The position numbers were made by a program, and so were the translations under genes. From Fertoeibacter niger (lineage in GTDB: Bacteria > Pseudomonadota > Alphaproteobacteria > Rhodobacterales > Rhodobacteraceae): 64,000 nt of DNA. The DNA lies in the NCBI RefSeq assembly GCF_009380135.2, contig NZ_WHUT02000010.1:1-64000 (forward strand), written 5' to 3'. The notes below the pieces were generated by a model. The model made no database searches, was not told the origin of the DNA, and saw nothing but the letters and a program-made list of their open reading frames with translations. This document shows, piece by piece, positions 44,390 to 52,829 of the stretch. Position 1 is the first letter of the stretch, and each line of letters opens with the position of its first letter.

Positions 44390-45622
44390 ATGCATGACGA
44401 TCCCAAGTTCGGCGGCACCCACTGGCACGAACCCGCCGGCAACAAGAAGGCGGGCTTTGGCGAGTTCAAGAAGCAGCCCACCCCCTATGACCAGTTCATG
44501 CTGGAGGAAGGCATCCCGGTGTTCCGCGATCTTGGCGTGTCATCGGTGAAGAACCTGCCGCTGAAGCCCTGGGGCCGCACCGGTGGGCGTGGCACCTATA
44601 TCCAGCTGCATGGCACGGAAACGAAATGGGGTTGCCATCTGGTCGAGGTGCCCGCAGCGGGCGCGCTAAACCCCGAAAAGCACATGTATGAGGAAATCTA
44701 CATCGTCGTCGAAGGCCGTGGCTCAACCGAGGTGTGGCTGGATGGCCAGACCGAGGCACATGAGTTCGAATGGCAGGAAGGCTCGATGTTCTCGATCCCG
44801 ATGAATGCCATGCACCGGATCGTCAACGCCACCAACAAGCCCGCGCTGCTGCTGGGCGGCACCACCGCCCCGGTGGTGATCAACGCGCTGCAAAACATCG
44901 ACGCGGTGCTGAACAACCCCTTCGTGTTCACCGACCGCTTTTCGGGCGCGGATGATTTCTACAAATACCGCGAGGAGATCGAGCCTGATCCGGTGCGTGG
45001 CCTTGCGATGCGGCGCACGAATTTCATCCCGGATGCCGTGCATTGCGACCTGCCGCTTGATAACCGCCGTTCGCCCGGCTACCGCCGGGTCGAGCCGTTC
45101 ATGACCAACAACAGCTTTTACTTCTGGTTCGGCCAGCATGAAAACGGGCGCTATTCCAAGGCGCATGCCCATACATCGGCGGCGATCCTGATCTGTTTGC
45201 AGGGCGAGGGCTATACCTATACCTGGCCGGAAAAATACGGCGTGAACCCCTGGAAAGACGGCCATGCCGACAAGGTGCGCCGGCTGGATTATGGCAAGTT
45301 CGGCATGGTCACGGCGGCACCTGGCGGCGCGCGCTGGTATCACCAGCATTTCAGCGTGTCGAAAGAGCCGTTCCGCCTGATGGCGTGGTTCGGCCCGCAC
45401 AACCCGGGCCGCGATCCGGGCGCGCCGGGTGAAAAGCACACCGATTACACCGCGATTGACGTGAATGAGGGTGGCACAGCCATTCCCTACTGGATGGAAG
45501 ACCCCTTCATCCGCAAGGAATATGAGGCGCATCTGGCCCGCAACGGCGTGGAATGCCGCATGAAGCCCGAATGGTATGAAACGCCCGCCGATACCACCAT
45601 CGCGCGATCAACGGTTGTCTGA
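44390..45622 (+). CDS. Bicupin protein, copy 2
   Basis: 410 residues. N-lobe: NPEKHMYEEIYIVVEGRG and MNAMHRIVN (partial ligand set H, E, H). C-lobe: KAHAHTSAAILICLQGEG and WYHQHFS, with HxH but no canonical Glu. Two cupin domains, no signal peptide. Start chosen at the ATG six bases after GGAGGAA; an ATG at 44375 adds five residues. First gene of a five-gene unit (bicupin, EutA-like, Pht5-like, bicupin, EutA-like). Function unknown; the repeated link to EutA-like ATPases is the best clue. Confidence 0.82.
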   Translation: MHDDPKFGGTHWHEPAGNKKAGFGEFKKQPTPYDQFMLEEGIPVFRDLGVSSVKNLPLKPWGRTGGRGTYIQLHGTETKWGCHLVEVPAAGALNPEKHMYEEIYIVVEGRGSTEVWLDGQTEAHEFEWQEGSMFSIPMNAMHRIVNATNKPALLLGGTTAPVVINALQNIDAVLNNPFVFTDRFSGADDFYKYREEIEPDPVRGLAMRRTNFIPDAVHCDLPLDNRRSPGYRRVEPFMTNNSFYFWFGQHENGRYSKAHAHTSAAILICLQGEGYTYTWPEKYGVNPWKDGHADKVRRLDYGKFGMVTAAPGGARWYHQHFSVSKEPFRLMAWFGPHNPGRDPGAPGEKHTDYTAIDVNEGGTAIPYWMEDPFIRKEYEAHLARNGVECRMKPEWYETPADTTIARSTVV

Positions 45623-45623
45623 C

Positions 45624-47135
45624 ATGCCCGAGGACGAACAGGGCGGCCGGGTGTTCTTTTCGAACACCGGCCGCAGCATGGAGGTGGAGGACGAGATAGA
45701 GCTGACCAGCGTCGGCATCGACATCGGTTCGTCCACCTCGCATCTGGCCTTTTCCAAGATCGTGCTGGAGCGGCTGGATACACGCTATATCGTGGTCGAA
45801 CGCACCCTGCTGCACCAGTCGGATGTGCTGCTGACGCCCTACAGCGCCGATGACACGATTGATGCGGTGGCCTTGGGGGCGTTCATCCGCGCGCAATATG
45901 CGGCGGCGGGGCTGACGCCGGAACAGATTGACACCGGCGCGCTGATATTGACCGGCGTGGCCGTGCGGCGCAGCAATGCGCGTGCCATCGGCGATCTGTT
46001 TTCCGCCGAAAGCGGTCGGTTCGTGGTGGTCAGCGCGGGGGATGGGCTGGAAACCACGCTTGCGGCCTTCGGCTCCGGTGCCGTGGCGCGTTCGGGGCGG
46101 GGTGGCGGCGCGCGGGTACTGAACATCGACATCGGTGGCGGCACGTCAAAGCTGGCGCTGTGTCAGGGCGGGGCGATCGCCCATATCAGCGCCATCGACA
46201 TCGGCGCGCGGGTGGTGGCGGTGGACAGCCAGCGCCGCGTGATCCGGCTGGAGGAGGCGGGGCGCCATTTCGCGCGGCAGATCGGGCTGACGCTGGAGAT
46301 TGGCGAGACCCTCACCACAGGCGATGCCGAACGACTGGCGGCGGCAATGGCCGACCACCTGTTTGCCGCATTGCAGGGTGGCGATCTGCCGCCGGATCTT
46401 GTGGCCCTGCACCGTCTGCCGCCGCTGCCTGCCGGGCCGCGCCCTGATGTGGTGGCGGTGTCGGGCGGCGTCGCCGAATATTTCTATGCCGAAACCACCG
46501 AGGATTTCGGCGATCTGGGCCTGCCGCTGGCCCGTGCCATCCGCGCGCGGATCGAGGGCTGGGGCGCGCGCATCGAACAGCCCGATCAGGGCATCCGCGC
46601 GACGGTGGTAGGGGCATCGCAATACACCGTGCAGGTCAGCGGCAGCACGATATTCGTGCGCCCCATCGGCCTGTTGCCGCTGCGCAATCTGCCGGTCATC
46701 AAGCCCGATCTGCCGTTCGATCAGACCATCGACGCCGACGCCGTTGCCGCAGCCGTGCGTCTGGCCTTGACGCGCCTTGATCTGCAAGATGGGCACAGCC
46801 CGGTGGCAATTTGCTATCGCTGGCGCGGGTCGGCCACCTATCACCGGCTGGATGCCTTTTGCCGGGGCATCACCGAGGGGCTGGCCGATGTGCTGGCGCA
46901 GGGTCATCCACTGGTGCTTGTGGCCGAGGGCGACATTGGTGGGCTGGTCGGGCTGCACTGCCATGAAACGCTGGGGGTGCAGCGGCTGGTATCAATCGAC
47001 GGCATCGGGCTGGAGGAGTTCGACTTCATCGACATCGGCGCAATTCTGGCCACTTCGGGCGCGGTGCCCGTGGTGATCAAGTCATTGGTGTTTCCCACGC
47101 AGGGCTTGGGGCGCAGCGCGCTTGAACGGGCCTGA
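45624..47135 (+). CDS. EutA-like ATPase, copy 2
   Basis: 503 residues. ASKHA ATPase motifs: TSVGIDIGSSTSHLAFSKI, LNIDIGGGTSKLALCQ, VSGGVAEYFYAE, and a C-terminal SGAVPVVIKSLVFP like that of EutA. It starts one base after the bicupin copy 2 stop, in the same operon. Unlike copy 1 it lacks His-rich ends. Acts presumably as an ATP-driven chaperone or activator in the cytoplasm; client unknown, with the neighbouring bicupin the leading candidate. Confidence 0.85.
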   Translation: MPEDEQGGRVFFSNTGRSMEVEDEIELTSVGIDIGSSTSHLAFSKIVLERLDTRYIVVERTLLHQSDVLLTPYSADDTIDAVALGAFIRAQYAAAGLTPEQIDTGALILTGVAVRRSNARAIGDLFSAESGRFVVVSAGDGLETTLAAFGSGAVARSGRGGGARVLNIDIGGGTSKLALCQGGAIAHISAIDIGARVVAVDSQRRVIRLEEAGRHFARQIGLTLEIGETLTTGDAERLAAAMADHLFAALQGGDLPPDLVALHRLPPLPAGPRPDVVAVSGGVAEYFYAETTEDFGDLGLPLARAIRARIEGWGARIEQPDQGIRATVVGASQYTVQVSGSTIFVRPIGLLPLRNLPVIKPDLPFDQTIDADAVAAAVRLALTRLDLQDGHSPVAICYRWRGSATYHRLDAFCRGITEGLADVLAQGHPLVLVAEGDIGGLVGLHCHETLGVQRLVSIDGIGLEEFDFIDIGAILATSGAVPVVIKSLVFPTQGLGRSALERA

Positions 47136-47169
47136 GGCGGACGCAACCGAAAGCAACGAAAGGGCAGAT

Positions 47170-48033
47170 ATGGAACAACTGGTTCTGCGCACGGCCTTGG
47201 GCCAACATGATCATGTCGCCCCCCTGCGCGATGGGCGGGTGACATCCGACCGGCTTCGGCTTGATTTCCGCGACTACCCGTCCTTGCCAAAGGCATTCCG
47301 GGTGATGATCCGCGGCGATGAGCTGGATGTGGCGGAAATGGCCGTGGTCACGCATCTTCTGGCGCATCACTTTGGCAAACCCCTTACCGGCATCGCCATT
47401 CCCCTGTGGAGCAGGCTGCCCCATGCCAATCTGGTCTGTGCCGCCGACAGCGCGCTAACCGGGCCGGGTGATCTGGCGGGCCAGCGGCTGGGGGTGCGCG
47501 CCTATGCCCAGACCTCGGGTGTCTGGGTGCGCGGGGTGTTGCAGCACGAATACGGGCTGGATCTGGCCGCGCTCCGCTGGGGCACGATGGAGGATGCGCA
47601 TCTGGCGGAATACACCGATCCGCCGTTCTGCCAGCGCTACACTCCGCCGCCGGGCCTGCGTGACCTGATGCTGGCCGGTGAATTTGCCGCCATCATGGGC
47701 GAGCGCGAGATTGACCCCGCAGGCATCCGCACCGTCATCCCGGATGCAGATACCGCCGCGCGCGCATGGATTGCGCGCAGCGGTGTGACGCCGGTGAACC
47801 ATACGCTGACGCTGCGCAGCGACCTTGTGGCGCAACATCCCTGGCTGCCGCAGGAACTCGCCGATCTTTTCGCCCGCGCGCGTGACATGGCAGTGGCCGA
47901 AGGTGCTACCCCACCGCCGCCCTATGGGCTGGCAGCCAATGCCTTTGGCCTGCAACGACTGCTGGATTATTCCCATGAACAGGCCATCACGCCGCGCCGC
48001 TATCTGACGGACGAACTTTACCTGCCGATCTAG
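47170..48033 (+). CDS. Shorter Pht5-like (4,5-dihydroxyphthalate decarboxylase family) protein
   Basis: 287 residues, related to the 22086 gene: ALGQHDHVAPLRDGRVTSD, FRVMIRGDELDVAEMAVV, GVRAYAQTSGVWVRGVLQHEYG. It lacks about 40 residues compared with the first copy. No signal peptide is apparent, so a cytoplasmic enzyme or sensor is likely. It lies between EutA-like copy 2 and bicupin copy 3 with short gaps. Start at ATG 47170 in preference to 47122, which lies in the 3' end of the previous gene. Confidence 0.75.
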   Translation: MEQLVLRTALGQHDHVAPLRDGRVTSDRLRLDFRDYPSLPKAFRVMIRGDELDVAEMAVVTHLLAHHFGKPLTGIAIPLWSRLPHANLVCAADSALTGPGDLAGQRLGVRAYAQTSGVWVRGVLQHEYGLDLAALRWGTMEDAHLAEYTDPPFCQRYTPPPGLRDLMLAGEFAAIMGEREIDPAGIRTVIPDADTAARAWIARSGVTPVNHTLTLRSDLVAQHPWLPQELADLFARARDMAVAEGATPPPPYGLAANAFGLQRLLDYSHEQAITPRRYLTDELYLPI

Positions 48034-48071
48034 CCGCCCCGCCGCCCCAGACCCATCAACGGAGACGTGCC

Positions 48072-49280
48072 ATGACCAGCGACCCCACCGATCTGCCGCT
48101 CACCCCCGACCCGGAACACCGCAAATTCCTGCTCGACCCCTACAAAAGCTGGTCCGAGGGTGAAGGCATCCCGATCCACCTCGATTTCGGGCACAACCTG
48201 CTGCATCTGGAAACGGCGGCATGGGACCGCTACGACGCCAAGGGCTGTTTCGCGCATACGCGCGGCATGGGCGATTTCATGGCAAATTACGTGCTGGAGG
48301 TGGAGCCGGGGAAAAAGACCCGCCCGGTGCGGCATATCTATGAGGCGTTCATTTTCGTGCTGTCGGGCTATGGGTCCACGATCGTCTGGTTGCCGGGGGG
48401 GCAGACGCGCACCTTCGAATGGGGGCCAAAGGCGCTGTTCGCCATTCCGCTGAACTGCCGCTACCAGATCTTGAACGCCTCGGGCACCGAGCCTGCGCGG
48501 CTGTCAGTCACCAACAACGCGCCCCTGACCATCAACCTGTTTCACAATCTGGATTTCGTGTTTGAAAACAGCTTTGAATTTGCCGACCGCGTGGGCGACC
48601 CGCAGCATTTTGAAGGCGGCGGAAACCTGTATTCCTACAGCCGCGATTCACTGACCAAGGTGCAGAACATCTGGGAAACCAATTTTATCAACGACCTGTC
48701 GAAGGTGAAACTCTATGCCTTCGAGGGCAGGGGCAAAGGGTCTACCAACGTCAACTTTGCGCTGGCCGATGGCACGGTGCATGCCCATGTGTCGCAGATG
48801 CCGGTTGGCCGCTACAAGAAGGCGCATCGGCATGCGGCGGGCACCCATGTCCATGCCATTGACGGCACAGGCTATTCGCTCTTGTGGTTCGAGGGGGATG
48901 AGGAATTCGTGGAAATTCCGTGGGAGCATGGCTTCATGTATACCCCGCCGTTCTGGATGTATCACCAGCACTTCAACACCTGCGATCAGCCTGCCCGCTA
49001 TTTTGCATGCAGCCTGGGCAGCCGCCGCTACCCGTTCATCGCGTTGCGCCGCAAAAGTGCCGAAGGTGGCGGGGCTTTGTCCGTCAAGAAGGGCGGACGG
49101 CAGATCGAATACGAGGATCAGGACGACCGCGTGCACCGCAAATATCTGGAGGAACTGCAGAAAACCGGCGTCCCTTCGGAAATGGGCGATGTGTTTGATG
49201 AGCCTGCCATTCTGGCCCTGCCGCCGGAAAGCCTGACAGGCGTGATAAAAACCCCGGTGTCAGTAGGCCCCGCCGTCTGA
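48072..49280 (+). CDS. Bicupin protein, copy 3
   Basis: 402 residues. N-lobe: PVRHIYEAFIFVLSGYG and LNCRYQILN (final His replaced by Tyr). C-lobe: KKAHRHAAGTHVHAIDGTG and WMYHQHFN, with HxH, an extra His two positions past the missing Glu position, and the last His. Nearest relative in the window is copy 1 (same extra His). GGAGACG precedes the ATG. Followed by EutA-like copy 3. Confidence 0.82.
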   Translation: MTSDPTDLPLTPDPEHRKFLLDPYKSWSEGEGIPIHLDFGHNLLHLETAAWDRYDAKGCFAHTRGMGDFMANYVLEVEPGKKTRPVRHIYEAFIFVLSGYGSTIVWLPGGQTRTFEWGPKALFAIPLNCRYQILNASGTEPARLSVTNNAPLTINLFHNLDFVFENSFEFADRVGDPQHFEGGGNLYSYSRDSLTKVQNIWETNFINDLSKVKLYAFEGRGKGSTNVNFALADGTVHAHVSQMPVGRYKKAHRHAAGTHVHAIDGTGYSLLWFEGDEEFVEIPWEHGFMYTPPFWMYHQHFNTCDQPARYFACSLGSRRYPFIALRRKSAEGGGALSVKKGGRQIEYEDQDDRVHRKYLEELQKTGVPSEMGDVFDEPAILALPPESLTGVIKTPVSVGPAV

Positions 49281-49301
49281 ACGCGTTTGGAATGAACAGC
49301 C

Positions 49302-50801
49302 ATGCATGACCTAGATTTCAACCATCAGCACGAGGCCGCCCTGTCGGATGCCGAACGGCTGGCCATCGCACAGGCGATATGGGAGCAGGAAACCGTCGAC
49401 ATGCTGACGGTCGGCATCGACATCGGCAGTTCGACCACGCATCTGCTGTTCGCCCGCGTCATCCTGCGGCGCGAACAGCATGAACTTTCCAGTCGATTTG
49501 TGGTGGTGGAACGCCGCATCGTCTGGCGCAGCCCGATCATGCTGACGCCTTTCCTGCCTGATGGAACGATTGATGCCCATGCGCTGCGGCACTTCTTTCA
49601 CGACAGCTATCACGATGCGGGCTTTGCGCCCGGTGATGTGGATTCCGGCGCGGTGATCCTGACGGGTGAGGCGATCAAGCGCACCAATGCCCGGCTGATC
49701 GACGAGATTTTTGCAGCCGAGTCGGGAAAGTTTGTCTGTGCCACGGCCGGGCACAAGCTGGAATGCATTTTGGCGGCGCATGGGTCGGGGGCGACTGCGC
49801 TGTCGGCGAAGCGTGGCGGTGTCAGCCTGCATGTGGACATCGGCGGCGGCACGACCAAACTCGCGTTGCTGCGCAATGGCGAGATTACCAGCGTGGCTGC
49901 CTTTGCCGTGGGCGGGCGGTTGTTGGCGCAAGACGCCGCTGGCGAATGGACGCGCATCGACGATTCGGCGCGGCTGGTGGCGCAGTCGCTGGGCATCGCG
50001 GCGGAACCCGCGCAGATGGCTGACCCGGCACAGCGCCAGCGCATTGCCGCGCGGCTGGCCGATCTGCTGTTTGACCAGATCACCGGCGCGCCGCTGGATG
50101 ACCTTGGTCGCGCGCTGCAACTGACTGAACCGCTTGACCGCAGCCTGACGCCGGATTTCATCACCTTTTCCGGCGGTGTGTCGGAATATGTCTATGGCTA
50201 TGAAGCCAATGACTACGGCGACATCGCCCGGCCTTTGGCCGACGCGCTGACCAAGCGGCTGGCAAATCTGACTGTGCCGGTGGTGGACGCAGGCCAGCGC
50301 ATCCGGGCCACGGTGATCGGGGCGTCACAGTTCACCGTGCAGGTCAGCGGCAAGACCCTGCACCTGACCACGCCCGATGCCCTGCCAAAGCGCAACATTC
50401 CTGTCGTGCATCTGGGCCAGCCCTTGCCGGAGGAGCTTGACCCGGTGGTGTTGGCCGCCGCCTTTCGCCAGCGTGCCGATGTTCAGGATTGCGATCTGTC
50501 AGCCCCGCTGGCGCTGGCTTTCGACTGGTCGGGCATACCGGAATATCCGCGTCTGCGGGCGATGGCCGAGGCTATTCTGCTGGTCGCGGGCCAAAGCCGC
50601 CAGCATCTGCTGGCCGTGGTCATCGAGGGTGACGTGGGCCAAAGCATCGGGCGCATCATCGAACGCGAACTGGGCTTTGCGGGCAATCTTGTATGTCTGG
50701 ACGGGGTGCAGCTGAAAGACCTTGATTTCATTGATATCGGGCAATTGATGGACCCGCCGGGCGTGGTGCCGGTGGTGATCAAGTCACTTTTGTTTTCCTG
50801 A
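49302..50801 (+). CDS. EutA-like ATPase, copy 3
   Basis: 499 residues. TVGIDIGSSTTHLLFARV, VDIGGGTTKLALLRN, FSGGVSEYVYGYEA and the C-terminal PPGVVPVVIKSLLFS. A His at the start (DLDFNHQHEAALSD) but no His-rich tails. Last gene of the 44.4-50.8 kb unit; ends at a strong terminator. The three copies are paralogues of about equal size with the same four ATPase motifs. Confidence 0.85.
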   Translation: MHDLDFNHQHEAALSDAERLAIAQAIWEQETVDMLTVGIDIGSSTTHLLFARVILRREQHELSSRFVVVERRIVWRSPIMLTPFLPDGTIDAHALRHFFHDSYHDAGFAPGDVDSGAVILTGEAIKRTNARLIDEIFAAESGKFVCATAGHKLECILAAHGSGATALSAKRGGVSLHVDIGGGTTKLALLRNGEITSVAAFAVGGRLLAQDAAGEWTRIDDSARLVAQSLGIAAEPAQMADPAQRQRIAARLADLLFDQITGAPLDDLGRALQLTEPLDRSLTPDFITFSGGVSEYVYGYEANDYGDIARPLADALTKRLANLTVPVVDAGQRIRATVIGASQFTVQVSGKTLHLTTPDALPKRNIPVVHLGQPLPEELDPVVLAAAFRQRADVQDCDLSAPLALAFDWSGIPEYPRLRAMAEAILLVAGQSRQHLLAVVIEGDVGQSIGRIIERELGFAGNLVCLDGVQLKDLDFIDIGQLMDPPGVVPVVIKSLLFS

Positions 50802-50826
50802 TTGGTCACGGCATGCCGGACAATGA

Positions 50827-50858
50827 AAAACGCGCCCAGGTTTTCCCGGGCGCGTTTT
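50827..50858. terminator. Bidirectional terminator after EutA-like copy 3
   Basis: AAAACGCGCCC and GGGCGCGTTTT pair over 11 bases with a 10-base loop, A and T runs outside. Separates the plus-strand unit from the minus-strand HupE/UreJ gene. Confidence 0.85.
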
Positions 50859-50876
50859 CCTTTGCAACAGGTCGCG

Positions 50877-51458
50877 TCAGCCGACCGCGATGGCCAGCCC
50901 GCCAAACATCGTGGCCAGCCCCAGGCCGCGCAGAACCAGCGCCCCCTTGGCTGCGGCCAGGCGGGTCAACAGGCCCCGGCCCAGCATGATGCCCGCACCA
51001 TGCAGCGCAGCGGTGGCAACGGCGAAGCCCGCAGCGTAGGCCAGCGCGCCCGCGCCACCCATCTCGCCGCCATGGGCAAAGCCGTGGAACAGCCCGAACG
51101 CCGCGACAACCGCTGCCATGGCCGGCACCGGCAGACGCAGGGCAGCCGCAACCACCGCACCCAGCACGATGACCGAGGCCAGAATGGTCGGCTCGACCAG
51201 CGGCAGCGGCAGGCCGACCAGAGCCAGCACAAACCCGGCCAGCATCGCGCCCACAAAGGCCAGCGGCAGGGCATAAAGCGCCTGCCCGCCACGGGTCGCG
51301 GCCAAAAGCCCGACAGCCACCATCGCAAGCAGATGGTCGGCACCAAACAGCGGGTGGGTGGCCCCTGCCATCAGCGATCCGTGTTCGGCAGGGTCAAGGT
51401 GGGCCAGTGCGGGCGTCGCAAGCAGCAGGGCCGGAAGGGTGGCCAACAGGCGTTTCAT
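50877..51458 (-). CDS. HupE/UreJ-family metal-related membrane protein
   Basis: 193 residues. Signal peptide (LLATLPALLLATPALA), then ALAHLDPAEHGSLMAGATHP with the family GHxxHPL-like His block, six helices, FGLFHGFAHGGEMG. The HupE/UreJ family is associated with nickel/cobalt uptake and hydrogenase or urease maturation. No such enzyme is visible; the shared operator (51551) ties it to the cupin/EutA-like genes instead, suggesting a Ni, Co or other metal supply for the cupins. Start at the ATG 51458. Confidence 0.85.
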   Translation of the reverse strand: MKRLLATLPALLLATPALAHLDPAEHGSLMAGATHPLFGADHLLAMVAVGLLAATRGGQALYALPLAFVGAMLAGFVLALVGLPLPLVEPTILASVIVLGAVVAAALRLPVPAMAAVVAAFGLFHGFAHGGEMGGAGALAYAAGFAVATAALHGAGIMLGRGLLTRLAAAKGALVLRGLGLATMFGGLAIAVG

Positions 51459-51542
51459 CTTCGCTTCTCCTTTGGGTGTGGCGCCGGCATCGGCTTTGAT
51501 CCCCGGATCATACCGGCAGAGCGGCGGCGGGCAATCAAAAAT

Positions 51543-51567
51543 GGAACCATGTTCTGCATAAAGGAAC
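51543..51567. promoter_or_regulatory. Inverted-repeat operator, extended copy, between hupE-like and cupin genes
   Basis: GGAAC, 3 bases, GTTCT-GCATAAA-GGAAC. The core at 51551-51567 is 93 bases before the HupE/UreJ start. The N3/N7 spacing equals that at 44302. Confidence 0.68.
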
Positions 51568-51584
51568 ATTGGCGGCCCCGCGCG

Positions 51585-52187
51585 TCAGCCCGGGTTGCGC
51601 AGATACTGCCGGATGGTCTCGGCAGTCAGCACCGCCCCCGCTTCATACTCCGGCGCATCCTCGATCTGCTCCAGATCGTTCAGGCCCGAGTATTTGAAGA
51701 TGCGGTTGGTCGAAGAAATCAGCCGCGCCGGGCGCGCGGGATCGGCGTTGAAGTGCTGGTGGATCGTGTTCGGCGGAATGTAGATCACATCGCCGGCTTC
51801 CCAGTCAAACCGCTGCACAAGATCCTGCGGTTTCCAGAAATACTCATCAGTGATCTCCACATCGCAATCCTGATGCAGGTCATAGCCGCTGCCTTCCAGC
51901 ACATACAGGCATTCCTCGGCCAGATGGCGGTGCTTGCCGGATCGGCTGCCGGGCGGAATGATCTGCATATAGGCATCGACCGTTTCCATGCGGGTGTTCA
52001 TCGCCTCGTTGATCAGGTGCTTCAACAGGCCCTGACGTGCCATTTCCCAAGGCATTTCATCGGGCCGCACCACCTTTTTGCGCAGGGCATTGCGGGCGGG
52101 CGCGGTTGCCGCATCATCCAGCAGCGCCTGATACAGCGGCTGGTTGGCGTCACCGGCGATCCAGCTGCGGGTTTCATCCCATGCCAT
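51585..52187 (-). CDS. Single-domain cupin protein
   Basis: 200 residues. One cupin domain with the complete metal set: KHRHLAEECLYVLEGSG (His, His, Glu) and IPPNTIHQHFN (His). It starts one base after the stop of the upstream cupin gene, so the two are co-transcribed. Probable dioxygenase, decarboxylase or isomerase, or a binding protein. Confidence 0.85.
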   Translation of the reverse strand: MAWDETRSWIAGDANQPLYQALLDDAATAPARNALRKKVVRPDEMPWEMARQGLLKHLINEAMNTRMETVDAYMQIIPPGSRSGKHRHLAEECLYVLEGSGYDLHQDCDVEITDEYFWKPQDLVQRFDWEAGDVIYIPPNTIHQHFNADPARPARLISSTNRIFKYSGLNDLEQIEDAPEYEAGAVLTAETIRQYLRNPG

Positions 52188-52188
52188 G

Positions 52189-52785
52189 TCAGTAACCCCC
52201 CTCGGGATGGTTGAAATCGGCCTCTTCCTCGCGCGCCGCGAAACCTTCGCCTCCGGGGGCGGGTGTGGTGTGGCGCGGTTCCACCGTTTTCTGGAACAGC
52301 ATGTTCATGAACAGATACATGGGCTTGGTCTTGATCACCAAGGCGCGCGCCGGTTTGGTGTCTGACGCGTTGAAATGCTGGTGCACGCAATTGTTGTGCA
52401 CGATCGCCACATCCCCGGCCTTCCAGTCGTAGCGGATGTTGTCATGCACCTCATAGCCTTCGCCATCCAGAATGTAGAAGGCCGCCTCGTTCACATGGCC
52501 ATGTTTCTGGCTTTTGCCGCCGGGGCCATATTCCTCCAGATGCAGGTGAAAGGTCTGGGTGATGCCGTCTTTCGGTTCGACATAGTGGCGGCTGTAGGCC
52601 TGCGGGCCATCGACAAACTTGATCTCGCTGGCCTTGCGCACGCGCGGCATGGCGCGCAGCCGTGCCAGCTCGTCGGTCAGGTTGTAGGCCCCCTGAATGG
52701 CGCGCACAAAGATGCGGTCCTTCTTGGAATGGTAATAGCCTGCGGGCCCTGCACTTTCGGGCGGGGCGTCTTTTGCGTCGGTCAT
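52189..52785 (-). CDS. Single-domain cupin protein with complete metal ligands
   Basis: 198 residues. QKHGHVNEAAFYILDGEGYE (His, His, Glu) and NNCVHQHFN (His). Domain layout is like the 51585 product but they share only modest sequence. Start ATG at 52785; a frame from 52899 runs through the operators. First gene of the two-cupin unit and divergent from the TctA-TctB fusion. Confidence 0.85.
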   Translation of the reverse strand: MTDAKDAPPESAGPAGYYHSKKDRIFVRAIQGAYNLTDELARLRAMPRVRKASEIKFVDGPQAYSRHYVEPKDGITQTFHLHLEEYGPGGKSQKHGHVNEAAFYILDGEGYEVHDNIRYDWKAGDVAIVHNNCVHQHFNASDTKPARALVIKTKPMYLFMNMLFQKTVEPRHTTPAPGGEGFAAREEEADFNHPEGGY

Positions 52786-52829
52786 GGCTGTGTCCTCCCT
52801 GGTGCGACAGCTAGCATGAGTCCGAATAT

